From NCBI GenBank assembly GCA_964412395.1, contig CAYPOY010000043.1, positions 1 through 23,279 of the forward strand: a DNA stretch of 23,279 nucleotides, written 5' to 3'. This stretch comes from CAYPOY01 sp964412395. Lineage in GTDB: Bacteria > Chloroflexota > Anaerolineae > B4-G1. The notes below the pieces were generated by a model that made no database searches, had not been told where the DNA came from, and was given only the letters and a program-made list of their open reading frames with translations. Both the position numbers and the translations under genes were made by a program. Shown here piece after piece: positions 8,484 to 15,560 of this stretch; within the stretch, counting starts at the first letter, position 1, and each line of letters starts with the position of its first letter.

Positions 8484-10052
8484 TCAGCGCTCCAACTTCC
8501 GTCGCATCCGCTCCAGGACCGGACGCACCGTCGCCACATGCGGCGACCCCACGTGCTCGAAGACTTCCATCGCCCTCTCCAGCATAGGAAGGGCCTCGTC
8601 CAGGCGGTCCTGATCCTCGCACAACCGGGCCAAGTTGAACAGGGTAATGCTCTCAGTAGCAATATCGTCCAATTTCCTGCAAACGCCAATCACATGCCGG
8701 TAGAACCGCTCTGCCTCGACCAAGTCACCCTCGGCTTGGGCCAGGTTCGCCAACTGCGCCAGCGTCCTGGCGATGACCGCTTTATTCCCTAGTTCCTCGT
8801 TAATCTCCAGGCTGTGCTGGTACAGGCGCCGCGCCTCGGCAACCTCCCCTGTGGCCTGGGCCAGCAGCCCTAACTGGTGCAGCGTACTGGCGATGACCGC
8901 CCGGTTTCCCAGTACCTCGTTGATGTCCAGGCTTTGCCGGTACAAGCGCCGCGCCTTGGCATACTCCCCTGTGTCCTGGGCCAGCACCCCCAACTGGTGC
9001 AGTGTGCTGGCGATACCCGCCCGGTCCCCCAGTTCCTCCGTGATGTCCAGGCTCTGCCGGTACAAGCGTCGTGCCTCGGCATAGTCACCCGTGTCATGAA
9101 CCAGCCGCCCCAACTGGTGCAGTGTGCTGGCGATACCCGCCCGGTTTCCCAGTTCCTCTTTGATGTCCAGGCTTTGCCGGTACAGGTGCCGCGCCTCGCC
9201 ATACTCCCCCGCGGCCTGGGCCAGTATCCCTAGCTGGTGTAGCGTATTGGCGATGCCCACCCGGTCCCCCAGTCCCTCCTTGATGTCCAAGCTCTGTCGG
9301 TACAAGTGCCGCGCCTCGGCAACCTCCCCCGTGGCCTGGGCCAGCATCCCTAACAGGTGCAGCGCTCTGGCGATGCCCGCCCGGCTCCCCAGTTCCTCAA
9401 AGATGTCCAGGCTTTGCCGGTACAAGCGCTGCGCCTCGGCATACTTCCCCGTCTCCTGGGCCAGTATCCCCAACTGGTGCAGCGTACTGGCGATGCCCGC
9501 CCGGTTCCCCAGTTCCTCAAAGATGTCCAGGCTTTGCTGGTACAAGCGCCGCGCCTCGGCATATCCCCCTGTGTCCTGGGCCAGCAGCCCCAACTGATGC
9601 AAGATACCGGCTACCGACTTGCGCTTGTCTAACTTCTCAAAGATGTTCAGCACACGCTGGTATTCCCGGCGGGCGACTGCAAGGTCGCCGGTTCGGTACA
9701 ACAGCGCGGCTAGGTTCCCGGCAAAGGCGGCGTCGTCGCGTTGGTGCCCCTCGGCCTCGGCGGCGCGGATGGCCTGCTCCAGCCGGGTGCGCAGTTCACT
9801 CCAGTAACCGCGCACGCCCAGGCAACCTCTGGCGGGGTCGCACAGCACCCAGGCGAAGCGGCGCACTTGCTCCCACTGCTCTTCTTGGTTGGCGTGGTCC
9901 ATCGCGGCCAAGATGGTAGGTTGCTCGGCTTCCAGGTCGTCATAGTCGTCGGCGGTAGGCTGGTCGTGCGCTTCAGCGTAGGCCAGGTAGTGGGTGATGT
10001 AACGGCTAGCTGTGCCCCGTACGTAAGCTCCCCAGTCAACATCCTCGCTCAT
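8484..10052 (-). CDS. TPR sensor protein 3 (522 aa, about 10 TPR units)
   Basis: The N-terminal 110 residues (MSEDVDWGAYVRGTA..., 'YLAYAEAHDQPT', 'EEQWEQVRRFAW', 'EQAIRAAEAEG') are nearly the same as in the two upstream paralogues and look like the linker that follows the winged helix in single-chain NB-ARC-TPR proteins. About ten 40-residue TPR units follow, of the type LGxLAQxTGEYAEARRLYRQSL and DIxEELGNRAGIASTLHQ, and the last two (NLAQAEGDLVEAERFYR and LARLCEDQDRLDEALPML) are the conserved C-terminal cap shared with the paralogues. TPR arrays of this kind bind proteins or peptides, so this is probably an interchangeable sensing arm for the NB-ARC ATPase encoded upstream. The ATG overlaps the TGA of an NB-ARC remnant, and the start context GGGGTGGGCTGACCGATG is shared with the paralogues. 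Confidence 0.85.
   Translation of the reverse strand: MSEDVDWGAYVRGTASRYITHYLAYAEAHDQPTADDYDDLEAEQPTILAAMDHANQEEQWEQVRRFAWVLCDPARGCLGVRGYWSELRTRLEQAIRAAEAEGHQRDDAAFAGNLAALLYRTGDLAVARREYQRVLNIFEKLDKRKSVAGILHQLGLLAQDTGGYAEARRLYQQSLDIFEELGNRAGIASTLHQLGILAQETGKYAEAQRLYRQSLDIFEELGSRAGIARALHLLGMLAQATGEVAEARHLYRQSLDIKEGLGDRVGIANTLHQLGILAQAAGEYGEARHLYRQSLDIKEELGNRAGIASTLHQLGRLVHDTGDYAEARRLYRQSLDITEELGDRAGIASTLHQLGVLAQDTGEYAKARRLYRQSLDINEVLGNRAVIASTLHQLGLLAQATGEVAEARRLYQHSLEINEELGNKAVIARTLAQLANLAQAEGDLVEAERFYRHVIGVCRKLDDIATESITLFNLARLCEDQDRLDEALPMLERAMEVFEHVGSPHVATVRPVLERMRRKLER
8760..9600 (-). repeat. 120-bp tandem coding repeats in TPR gene 3
   Basis: About seven consecutive 120-bp units with strong nucleotide similarity (each with 'caggctttgccggtacaag' or a close variant on the plus strand). 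Each encodes one 40-residue TPR. The DNA-level similarity suggests recent unit duplication or recombination. Confidence 0.8.
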
Positions 10053-10099
10053 CGGTCAGCCCACCCCTTGGTGGTGTTGGACAGGATAGAATCATCCAA
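10049..10099 (-). pseudogene. Remnant of the NB-ARC gene 3' end before TPR gene 3
   Basis: The minus frame ending in the TGA that overlaps the TPR3 start codon reads LDDSILSNTTKGWADR-stop. The true NB-ARC C-terminus is TQYFIRSDITKEWADR-stop, so 8 of 16 residues match, including the last four, and the same ATGA overlap is preserved. It is a shorter and more decayed version of the remnant before TPR gene 2. Confidence 0.65.
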
Positions 10100-10106
10100 C
10101 ATGTAG

Positions 10107-12041
10107 CTATGCTCTGCCGGCCAGCTTCCCTTGCATTCGCTCCAAGACGCGGCGGTCATCTTCCAGGTCAGGGAACCCCATGTGCTCGTCAATCTCCACA
10201 ACCTGCTCCAGCAGAGGCACGGCTTGGTCCAGGCGGCCTCGCTTCTCATACAGCAGGGCCAAGTTGAACAAGGCCAAACTTTCAGTGACAATGTCCCCTA
10301 CTTCCTCGCAAATGTCAATCACCCGCCGGTAGAGCCGTTCCGCCTCGGCTAGGTCGCCCTCGCTTTCAGCCAATATCGCCAACTGTCCCATCGGTTTGGT
10401 AATGCTCGTCCGATTTCCCAGCTCCTCATAGATGCCTAGACTTTGCTGGTACAGACGCCGTACCTCTGCATAGTCCTCCGTGCCCTGCGATAGCTGTCCC
10501 AATTGGTAATACACACCAGCTGTTTCCAGCCTGGCCCGCAATTCCTCGAAAATTCCCAGACTTTGCCGGTACAAGCGCCGCGCCTCGGCATACTCCCTCG
10601 TGGCCTGGGCCAGCGTCCCTAAGTCGTGGTAGACAGCGGCCATTTCCCGCCTGGTCTGCAATTCCTCAAAGATTTCCAGGCTTTGCCGGTACAAGCGCCG
10701 CGCCTCGGCAACCTCCCCCGTGTCCTGGGTCAGCAGCCCCAACTGGTGCAGCGTACGGGCGATGCCCGTCCGATCTCCTAGTGCTTCTTTGATGTCCAGG
10801 CTTTGCTGGTACAAGCGCTGCGCCTCGGCGTACTTCCTCGCTATCTGGGCCAGCCGCCCCAACTGGTGCAGCGATTGGGCAATGCCCGCTCGGTCTCCTA
10901 GTTCCTCTTTGATGTCCAGGCTTTGCTGGTACAAGCGCCGCGCCTGGGTATACTCGCCCGCTATCTGGGCCAGCCGCCCCAACTGGTGCAGCGATTGGGC
11001 AATGCCCGCCCGGTTTCCCAGTTCCTTCTCGATGTCCAGGCTTTGCTGATACAAGCGCCGCGCCTCAGTATACTCCCCTGTGGCCTGGTCCAGCAGCCCC
11101 AACTGGTGCAGCGTGCTGGCAATGCCCGTCCGGTTACCCAGTTCCTCATTGATATCCAGGCTTCGCCGGTAGAGCCGCCGCGCCTCGGCGTAGTCCCCCG
11201 TGCCCTGAGCCAGCATCCCCAGGTTGTGCACGGTGCTGGCGATGCCCGCCTTGTTCCCCAGTTCCTCTTCGATTTCCAGGCTTCGCTGGTACAAGCGCCT
11301 TGCCTCGGCATGCTCCCCTGTCAGATAGGCCAGCCGCCCCAACTGGTGCAGCGTGCTGGCGATGCCCACCCGGTTACCCAATTCCTCCTTGATCTTCAGG
11401 CTCTGCTGGTACAAGCGCCGCGCCTCGGCATACTCCCCCGTGTCCTGGGCCAGCATCCCCAACTGGTGCAGCGATTTGGCGATGCCCGCCCGGTTCCTCA
11501 GCTCCTCTTCTATGTCCAGGCTTTGCCGGTAGAGTCGTCGCGCCTCAGCATAGTCGCCCATGGCGTGGGCCAGCATCCCCAACCGGTGGTAGATGACGGT
11601 GATGGAATCGCGCTCGCCCAGTTCCTCAAAGATGATCAGCAATCGCCGGTATTCCTGGCGGGCGGTTGCCAGGTCTCCGGTGTTCATCAGCAACACGGCC
11701 AGGTTTCCGGCAAAAGCGGCTGCGTCGCGTTGGTGTCCCTCGGCCTCGGCGGCGCGGATGGCCTGCTCCAGCCGGGTGCGCAGTTCGCCCCAGTAGCCGC
11801 GCACGCTCAAGTAGCCGCTGACGGGCTTGCACAGTGCCCAAGCGAAGCGGCGCACCTGCTCCCACTGTTCCTCCCGGTAAGCTCGGCCTATAGCGACCAA
11901 GACGGTGGGCTGCTCGGCTTCCAAGGCGTCATAGTCGGCGGCGGTGGGCTGGTCGTGCGCTTCAGCGTAGACCAGGTAGCGCGTGACGTAACGGCCAGCC
12001 GTGCCCCGCACGTAGACTCCCCAGTCAACATTCTTGCTCAT
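10107..12041 (-). CDS. TPR sensor protein 2 (644 aa, about 13 TPR units)
   Basis: Starts MSKNVDWGVYVRGTAGRYVT with the same 110-residue N-terminal domain as its two paralogues. It then carries about 13 forty-residue TPR units, the most of the three, and ends with the same cap units ('ESEGDLAEAERLYRRVI', 'YEKRGRLDQAVPLL'). Units 7 and 8 are especially alike (LHQLGRLAQIA in both), which points to recent unit duplication. The ATG overlaps the stop of an NB-ARC 3' remnant, and AAGGAG lies 11 nt upstream inside that remnant. Likely role: an alternative sensor or ligand-binding subunit for the NB-ARC ATPase. A free-standing scaffold role cannot be excluded. Confidence 0.85.
   Translation of the reverse strand: MSKNVDWGVYVRGTAGRYVTRYLVYAEAHDQPTAADYDALEAEQPTVLVAIGRAYREEQWEQVRRFAWALCKPVSGYLSVRGYWGELRTRLEQAIRAAEAEGHQRDAAAFAGNLAVLLMNTGDLATARQEYRRLLIIFEELGERDSITVIYHRLGMLAHAMGDYAEARRLYRQSLDIEEELRNRAGIAKSLHQLGMLAQDTGEYAEARRLYQQSLKIKEELGNRVGIASTLHQLGRLAYLTGEHAEARRLYQRSLEIEEELGNKAGIASTVHNLGMLAQGTGDYAEARRLYRRSLDINEELGNRTGIASTLHQLGLLDQATGEYTEARRLYQQSLDIEKELGNRAGIAQSLHQLGRLAQIAGEYTQARRLYQQSLDIKEELGDRAGIAQSLHQLGRLAQIARKYAEAQRLYQQSLDIKEALGDRTGIARTLHQLGLLTQDTGEVAEARRLYRQSLEIFEELQTRREMAAVYHDLGTLAQATREYAEARRLYRQSLGIFEELRARLETAGVYYQLGQLSQGTEDYAEVRRLYQQSLGIYEELGNRTSITKPMGQLAILAESEGDLAEAERLYRRVIDICEEVGDIVTESLALFNLALLYEKRGRLDQAVPLLEQVVEIDEHMGFPDLEDDRRVLERMQGKLAGRA
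10560..11590 (-). repeat. 120-bp tandem coding repeats in TPR gene 2
   Basis: Eight or nine 120-bp units, each encoding a 40-residue TPR, line up in phase across this stretch. The best conserved part is the segment for 'EARRLYRQSLDI'. The region is an obvious substrate for slippage or unequal recombination. Confidence 0.8.
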
Positions 12042-12145
12042 CGGTCAGCCCACTCCTTGGTGATACCGGACTGGATAAGGCACTGGGTCAGGGGATGTAG
12101 ACTAAAGCGCTCCCGGCCGGCCGGACCGGTCTTGTCCACCAACGA
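12038..12145 (-). pseudogene. Remnant of the NB-ARC gene 3' end before TPR gene 2
   Basis: Read on the minus strand, 35 codons plus stop begin SLVDKTGPAGRERFSLHPLT and end GITKEWADR. The genuine NB-ARC C-terminus (SLVDRIGPAGRERFALHPLT...) matches at 28 of 35 residues and ends in the same TGA overlapping the next ATG. There is no P-loop or start codon, so this is a leftover from duplication of a unit made of the NB-ARC 3' end plus TPR gene. It overlaps the last 44 bases of TPR gene 1 in another frame, and it supplies the AAGGAG ribosome binding site of TPR gene 2. Confidence 0.85.
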
Positions 12146-13253
12146 CATTCTGACAGTCCCGTTCGGCATAGTCACTATCGGCATTTAGCTTCCCACGTAC
12201 ATGCTCCAAGACCGGGCGCACTGTCTCCTCGTGCCGGGACCCCGCGCGCTCAAAAGTCTCCAGCGCTCGCTCTAGCAGGGGCAAGGCCTCGGCCAAGCGA
12301 CCCTGGGCCTTGCACAGTTCGGCCAGGTTGAACATATCAATGCTCATCTCCACCACATCGCCCAGTGCCTCGGTCATGGCGATGGCCCGCCGGTAGAGCC
12401 GCTCCGCCTCAGCCGCATCGCCCTCGGCTTTGGCCAGGTTCGCCAACTGCCCCAGCAAACCCGCCTCGTTTTTTCTGTCGCCTAGTTCCTGGAACACTGG
12501 CACGGCTTCTTCGTACCGCCGCCTCGCTTCGACCAAGTCGCCCTGGTTCTTGGCAAGATTTCCCAAGCCCCACAATGTGAGGGCAATGCCTAGCCGGTTC
12601 CCCAGTTCCTCTTTGATGTCCAGGCTTTGCTGGTACAAGCGCTCCGCCTCGGCATACTCCCCTGTATCCTTGGCCAACCGCCCCAACTGGTGCAGTGTTC
12701 TGGCAATGCCCGTCCGATCTCCCAGTTCCTCCTTGATGTCCAAACTTTGTCGGTACAGGCGTCGCGCCTCGGTATACTCCCCTGTCTTCTGGGCCAGCCG
12801 CCCCAATTCGTGCAGCGTTCTGGCGATGCCCGCCTGGTCCCCTAGTTCTTTTCTGATGTCCAGGCTTCGCTGGTACAATAACCGCGCCTCGGCATACTCC
12901 CCCGCGTCCTGGGCCAGGATAGCCTGGTTGTGAATGAAGGCGGCGGTGTCCCGCTTGTTTCCCTCAGCCTCGGCGGCCCGGACGGCCTGCTCCAGCCAAG
13001 CGCGCAACTCGCCCCAGTGGCCGCGCACATCCAGGCACTCGTCCAGCGCCCGCATAAGGCGGCGCACCTGCTCCCACTGCTCCTCCTGATAGGCGCGGTC
13101 CATCGCGGACAGGATGGTAGGCAGCTCGGCCTCCAGGGCGTCATAGTCGGCAGCGGTGGGCTGGCGGTGCGCTTCAGCGTAGGCCAGGTAACGCGTGACG
13201 TATTTGCCATGTGCGCCCTGGATGTAGGCTCTCCAATCAACATTCTCGCTCAT
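12102..13253 (-). CDS. TPR sensor protein 1 (383 aa, about 6 TPR units)
   Basis: The start ATG overlaps the NB-ARC TGA by four bases (ATGA), so the two genes are almost certainly translationally coupled. The N-terminus (MSENVDWRAYIQGAHGKYVT..., 'DYDALEAELPTIL') is the region that in single-chain NB-ARC-TPR proteins directly follows the winged helix, so ATPase and sensor look like one receptor split into two chains. About six TPR units follow, then the cap units. The last roughly 16 residues (QNVVGGQDRSGRPGAL) are an out-of-frame translation of the NB-ARC remnant, which means the original stop was lost at the duplication junction and the C-terminal tail is new. Confidence 0.85.
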   Translation of the reverse strand: MSENVDWRAYIQGAHGKYVTRYLAYAEAHRQPTAADYDALEAELPTILSAMDRAYQEEQWEQVRRLMRALDECLDVRGHWGELRAWLEQAVRAAEAEGNKRDTAAFIHNQAILAQDAGEYAEARLLYQRSLDIRKELGDQAGIARTLHELGRLAQKTGEYTEARRLYRQSLDIKEELGDRTGIARTLHQLGRLAKDTGEYAEAERLYQQSLDIKEELGNRLGIALTLWGLGNLAKNQGDLVEARRRYEEAVPVFQELGDRKNEAGLLGQLANLAKAEGDAAEAERLYRRAIAMTEALGDVVEMSIDMFNLAELCKAQGRLAEALPLLERALETFERAGSRHEETVRPVLEHVRGKLNADSDYAERDCQNVVGGQDRSGRPGAL

Positions 13254-14467
13254 CGGTCAGCCCACTCTTTGGTGATGTCGGAGCGGATGAAGTACTGGGT
13301 CAGAGGGTGCAGGGCGAAGCGCTCCCGGCCGGCAGGACCGATCCTGTCCACCAACGACAGAGTGACTAACTGGTCCATCGCCGGCCAAAAGGCGGACGAC
13401 TCCACCTGGCTCACCGCTTGCACGTCCTCCACCGCGCCACCGGTTATAGGCGGAAAGACGGACATGTCCACCAGTGCCTTGCGGGCATTCATATCCAACA
13501 TCTCCCACGACTGTTGGTAGACAAAGCGGTAAAATGGGTAATCCTGGCCCTTGAACGCGGCTTGTCCTAATGTGTCGAGTACCGCCTTCATCGGCTGGCG
13601 GCTCATCTGGCCGACGACCAGTTTCATCGCCAGGGGCGCGCCGCCGGTGACTTGGTGGATCTCGACCAGACTTCCATGACTGGCCTGGGCGACAACCTCG
13701 ATACCGCGTTCTTTGCCCTCCTCGCGCAGGAACGTCATGCCTTCGTCTTTGGGAAAGCCGCCCAGGTCAAGGGTAAACACGCGTTCGTGCTTGACGCGAT
13801 GACGGCTGGTAATGAGCAACTTGCTCTGACCCAATACCTGGAAAACACTATCCACCAGTTTCTCGCTTTCGAGAACGCTGTCCAGGTTGTCCATCACGAC
13901 CAGCACGCGCTTGTTAGCCAGCAGATACTTGACCGCCGCTTGCTTTTGGCCCGGTGGCATCTGGGCAATGTCTACCCGGTCGCACTGACGGCCAATGTCG
14001 CTCAGCAACTCGTCAAAGCTGTAACCGGAGACCCCAGTTCTGGTTATGCCCTCGCCGACAAAGCGTTCCGTTTTGGAACTCGTCCAAACAACGTAATCAA
14101 AGAGCTTTTCTTGCCAGCAGCGTTCCGCAGCCTCGCGTGCCAGCGCGGTCTTGCCGATCCCGCCCAGCCCCACGACAGCGACCATTGGCTTGCGTTTTGG
14201 TTCGCGCAGCGCGCTCATTACCTGGTCCAACTCGTTGAAACGTCCTATGAGGCGATGGTAAGCCTTGGGGGGCAAGTATGAGAGTGCTACGATGGGACTT
14301 TCGGCAGCAGGGTAGTGATAATGTTCGTGATAATCTCCTGTGACCTGCTTTACGTCCCTAATGATGCTGCCGCCCTCGGCTTTGATCACCTGCAATGAAT
14401 TGTCATCTCCCGCTGCATTGCCGTCACCGGTGACACTGGCTTGCTGGTTCGCTTGCTCACTGCTCAT
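13250..14467 (-). CDS. NB-ARC domain ATPase (NLR-like receptor core, 405 aa) with N-terminal shared motif
   Basis: The start at 14467 has AGGAGG 8 nt upstream. Residues 26-42 are the shared motif (QVIKAEGGSIIRDVKQV), preceded by a Gly/Asp/Asn-rich stretch ('VTGDGNAAGDDN'). The NB-ARC core shows LIGR (73-76), Walker A GLGGIGKT (100-107), Walker B VLVVMDNLD (188-196), the sensor-like LLITSRH (217-223), GGAPLAM (275-281) and, in the winged-helix part, LHPL (386-389) in the MHD position. The protein stops straight after the winged helix and has no sensor repeats of its own; these come from the coupled TPR genes. NB-ARC proteins are ADP/ATP switches that oligomerise when the sensor arm detects a ligand. 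Here the N-terminal motif would then be clustered and template the same motif on a partner, most obviously the 157-aa protein encoded 20 nt upstream. Confidence 0.9.
   Translation of the reverse strand: MSSEQANQQASVTGDGNAAGDDNSLQVIKAEGGSIIRDVKQVTGDYHEHYHYPAAESPIVALSYLPPKAYHRLIGRFNELDQVMSALREPKRKPMVAVVGLGGIGKTALAREAAERCWQEKLFDYVVWTSSKTERFVGEGITRTGVSGYSFDELLSDIGRQCDRVDIAQMPPGQKQAAVKYLLANKRVLVVMDNLDSVLESEKLVDSVFQVLGQSKLLITSRHRVKHERVFTLDLGGFPKDEGMTFLREEGKERGIEVVAQASHGSLVEIHQVTGGAPLAMKLVVGQMSRQPMKAVLDTLGQAAFKGQDYPFYRFVYQQSWEMLDMNARKALVDMSVFPPITGGAVEDVQAVSQVESSAFWPAMDQLVTLSLVDRIGPAGRERFALHPLTQYFIRSDITKEWADR
14342..14392 (-). other. Shared 17-residue motif, copy in the NB-ARC gene
   Basis: Encodes QVIKAEGGSIIRDVKQV, residues 26-42 of the NB-ARC ATPase, N-terminal to the nucleotide-binding domain. 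Confidence 0.85.
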
Positions 14468-14475
14468 AGGTCAAG

Positions 14476-14481
14476 CCTCCT
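14476..14481 (-). promoter_or_regulatory. Ribosome binding site of the NB-ARC gene
   Basis: Minus-strand AGGAGG lies 8 nt before the ATG at 14467, in the 20-nt gap after the 157-aa gene. The two genes therefore form one transcription unit. Confidence 0.7.
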
Positions 14482-14487
14482 GACCAC

Positions 14488-14961
14488 TTACTGCTTGATC
14501 TGCCGCACGCCCGTGATGACACTATCATCACTGGCTTGCACAATCTGTTTGCCGCTGCCCTTCATCCGCTGGGTCACGTCCTCCACCCAACTGCTGCGGT
14601 CGGCCAACACCTGCTGCACTGCTTCCTGTCCGCCCAGCAAGTCGAAGAGTTCCTGGGCCAGGGCGGGGTTTTCTTGCAAGCGAGCACCCAGCACCTCGGC
14701 CAACATCGTCTGGCGGGTCTCGTCCCTCGGTTTGGCGGCCACCATCGTCGCCGCACTCTCCAGTTCGAGGTCATCACCGAAACGAGCTTTGAGTTTGCCC
14801 CATAGGGCTTTTGCCTTCTCCCAGGCCGCCTCGCTGCCCTTTTTGGCGATCACTTCGGCCAATTTCTTTCCACTGGCCTTACCAACCTTGATCAAGAATG
14901 GGGTAAACGGGGCAAGTATGTCTACTACTGTTGCTGCGGTCTGTCCAATATTGATGTCCAT
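14488..14961 (-). CDS. Small helical putative effector (157 aa) with C-terminal shared motif
   Basis: AAGGAG is 7 nt before the ATG at 14961. Residues 8-27 (TAATVVDILAPFTPFLIKVG) form a hydrophobic N-terminal helix. Helical, charged residues follow up to about 120 ('SEAAWEKAKALWGKLKARFG', 'LQENPALAQELFDLLG'). A short linker leads to the motif at residues 139-155 (QIVQASDDSVITGVRQI), with only two residues after it. A hydrophobic N-terminal helix, a helical body and a C-terminal motif matching the N-terminus of the adjacent NLR are the described layout of bacterial Bell-domain effectors, analogues of fungal HeLo/HELL and MLKL pore-forming domains. The expected action is membrane disruption on activation. 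Family membership is inferred from layout and composition and has not been confirmed by a profile match. Confidence 0.8.
   Translation of the reverse strand: MDINIGQTAATVVDILAPFTPFLIKVGKASGKKLAEVIAKKGSEAAWEKAKALWGKLKARFGDDLELESAATMVAAKPRDETRQTMLAEVLGARLQENPALAQELFDLLGGQEAVQQVLADRSSWVEDVTQRMKGSGKQIVQASDDSVITGVRQIKQ
14497..14547 (-). other. Shared 17-residue motif, C-terminal copy in the putative effector
   Basis: Encodes QIVQASDDSVITGVRQI, residues 139-155 of 157. It is the only C-terminal copy in the island and the most diverged one (D at position 8, G at 13), but it keeps Q1, A5, S9, I11, V14 and Q16. Confidence 0.75.
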
Positions 14962-14968
14962 CTGACTG

Positions 14969-14974
14969 CTCCTT
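14969..14974 (-). promoter_or_regulatory. Ribosome binding site of the putative effector gene
   Basis: Minus-strand AAGGAG, 7 nt before the ATG at 14961. It is the first gene of the left-hand island, so a promoter is expected further right, but I cannot assign -35/-10 boxes with confidence. Confidence 0.6.
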
Positions 14975-15248
14975 TCTGCACCATGGTTTCACGGTCCCTG
15001 TATGGCGTAGCACGCCGCGTGCATTACCCATCGCGTGAGTTCCTTTTCTCGAATTCGCTTCGGCGACTCCTTCAGCGCATAGGAGCTGGAAGCCTGCGTC
15101 GCCCCAGCGTGAGCGGCGCAGAGGCCGCATTCCGCCGGTTAGCCTTCGTAGCGCTTTTGAGCTTCTGCACCTGCTCTCAGACATCACCCTCTTGCTTGGA
15201 ATTGTGTAAGCGAGCATCTCCATGATACGCTGTGGACAGAGTGGCGTG
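14975..15248. other. Non-coding upstream region of the immune island
   Basis: No convincing gene in either direction; the frames that are open have no recognisable protein features. It should contain the promoter of the left-hand operon. A short palindrome GCACGCCGCGTGC lies at about 15011-15023 on the plus strand, roughly 50 bases before the first start codon; whether it is an operator is unknown. Confidence 0.4.
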
Positions 15249-15560
15249 TCATCCAACTTGCACATCTCTAGCAGAAAATGGGTTCGCAGGTCTGTGTTTC
15301 TTAGGGGACCCGCTAGGACACGCATAGGCAGCTATCTTGTGCGCTTCGTCCACAATTACTGGGTCCCACTCTATGTTCTCTACCGTCTGGCGCATTACCT
15401 TCTGTGAAGTAGCCAGGGAGGTGCACCCGACGGCTTGCCAGTATTGATGTCGCTTCGATCTCCGATGTGTGAACAGCGGCTGGTCTCTCTCCTCGAATTC
15501 CCACTGTCGCTGATCGCTGTTCTGGTCTCCGTGAAAGTCGTAAGGGTTCTTGTTTTCTGA
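15249..15560 (-). pseudogene. Decayed SNF2/DEAH helicase fragment
   Basis: A minus frame contains 'NIEWDPVIVDEAHKIAAYA', a clear helicase motif II (DEAH) in the form used by SNF2-type and phage-defence-type helicases (usual form WDLVIVDEAHKMAAY). It is preceded by 'SLATSQKVMRQTVE', which fits the segment normally found just before motif II. No Walker A motif, later helicase motifs or credible start are present, and the frame ends about 30 residues after DEAH. It is therefore a leftover of a larger gene, destroyed by the rearrangements that also brought the transposase next to it. The right boundary is approximate. Confidence 0.5.

Noticed and set aside
8760..11590. Regular DNA repeats suggestive of a CRISPR or minisatellite
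   Set aside because: The 120-bp period is the 40-residue TPR coding unit in open frame; there are no short repeats with unique spacers.
10923..12188. Plus-strand frame of 421 codons opposite TPR gene 2
   Set aside because: It is the antisense shadow of the 120-bp TPR units (repeating 'LVQAPRLGILP' pattern), with no independent protein features.
14879..15325. Minus frame of 148 codons upstream of the putative effector
   Set aside because: It overlaps the effector start in another frame, and its composition is not protein-like.
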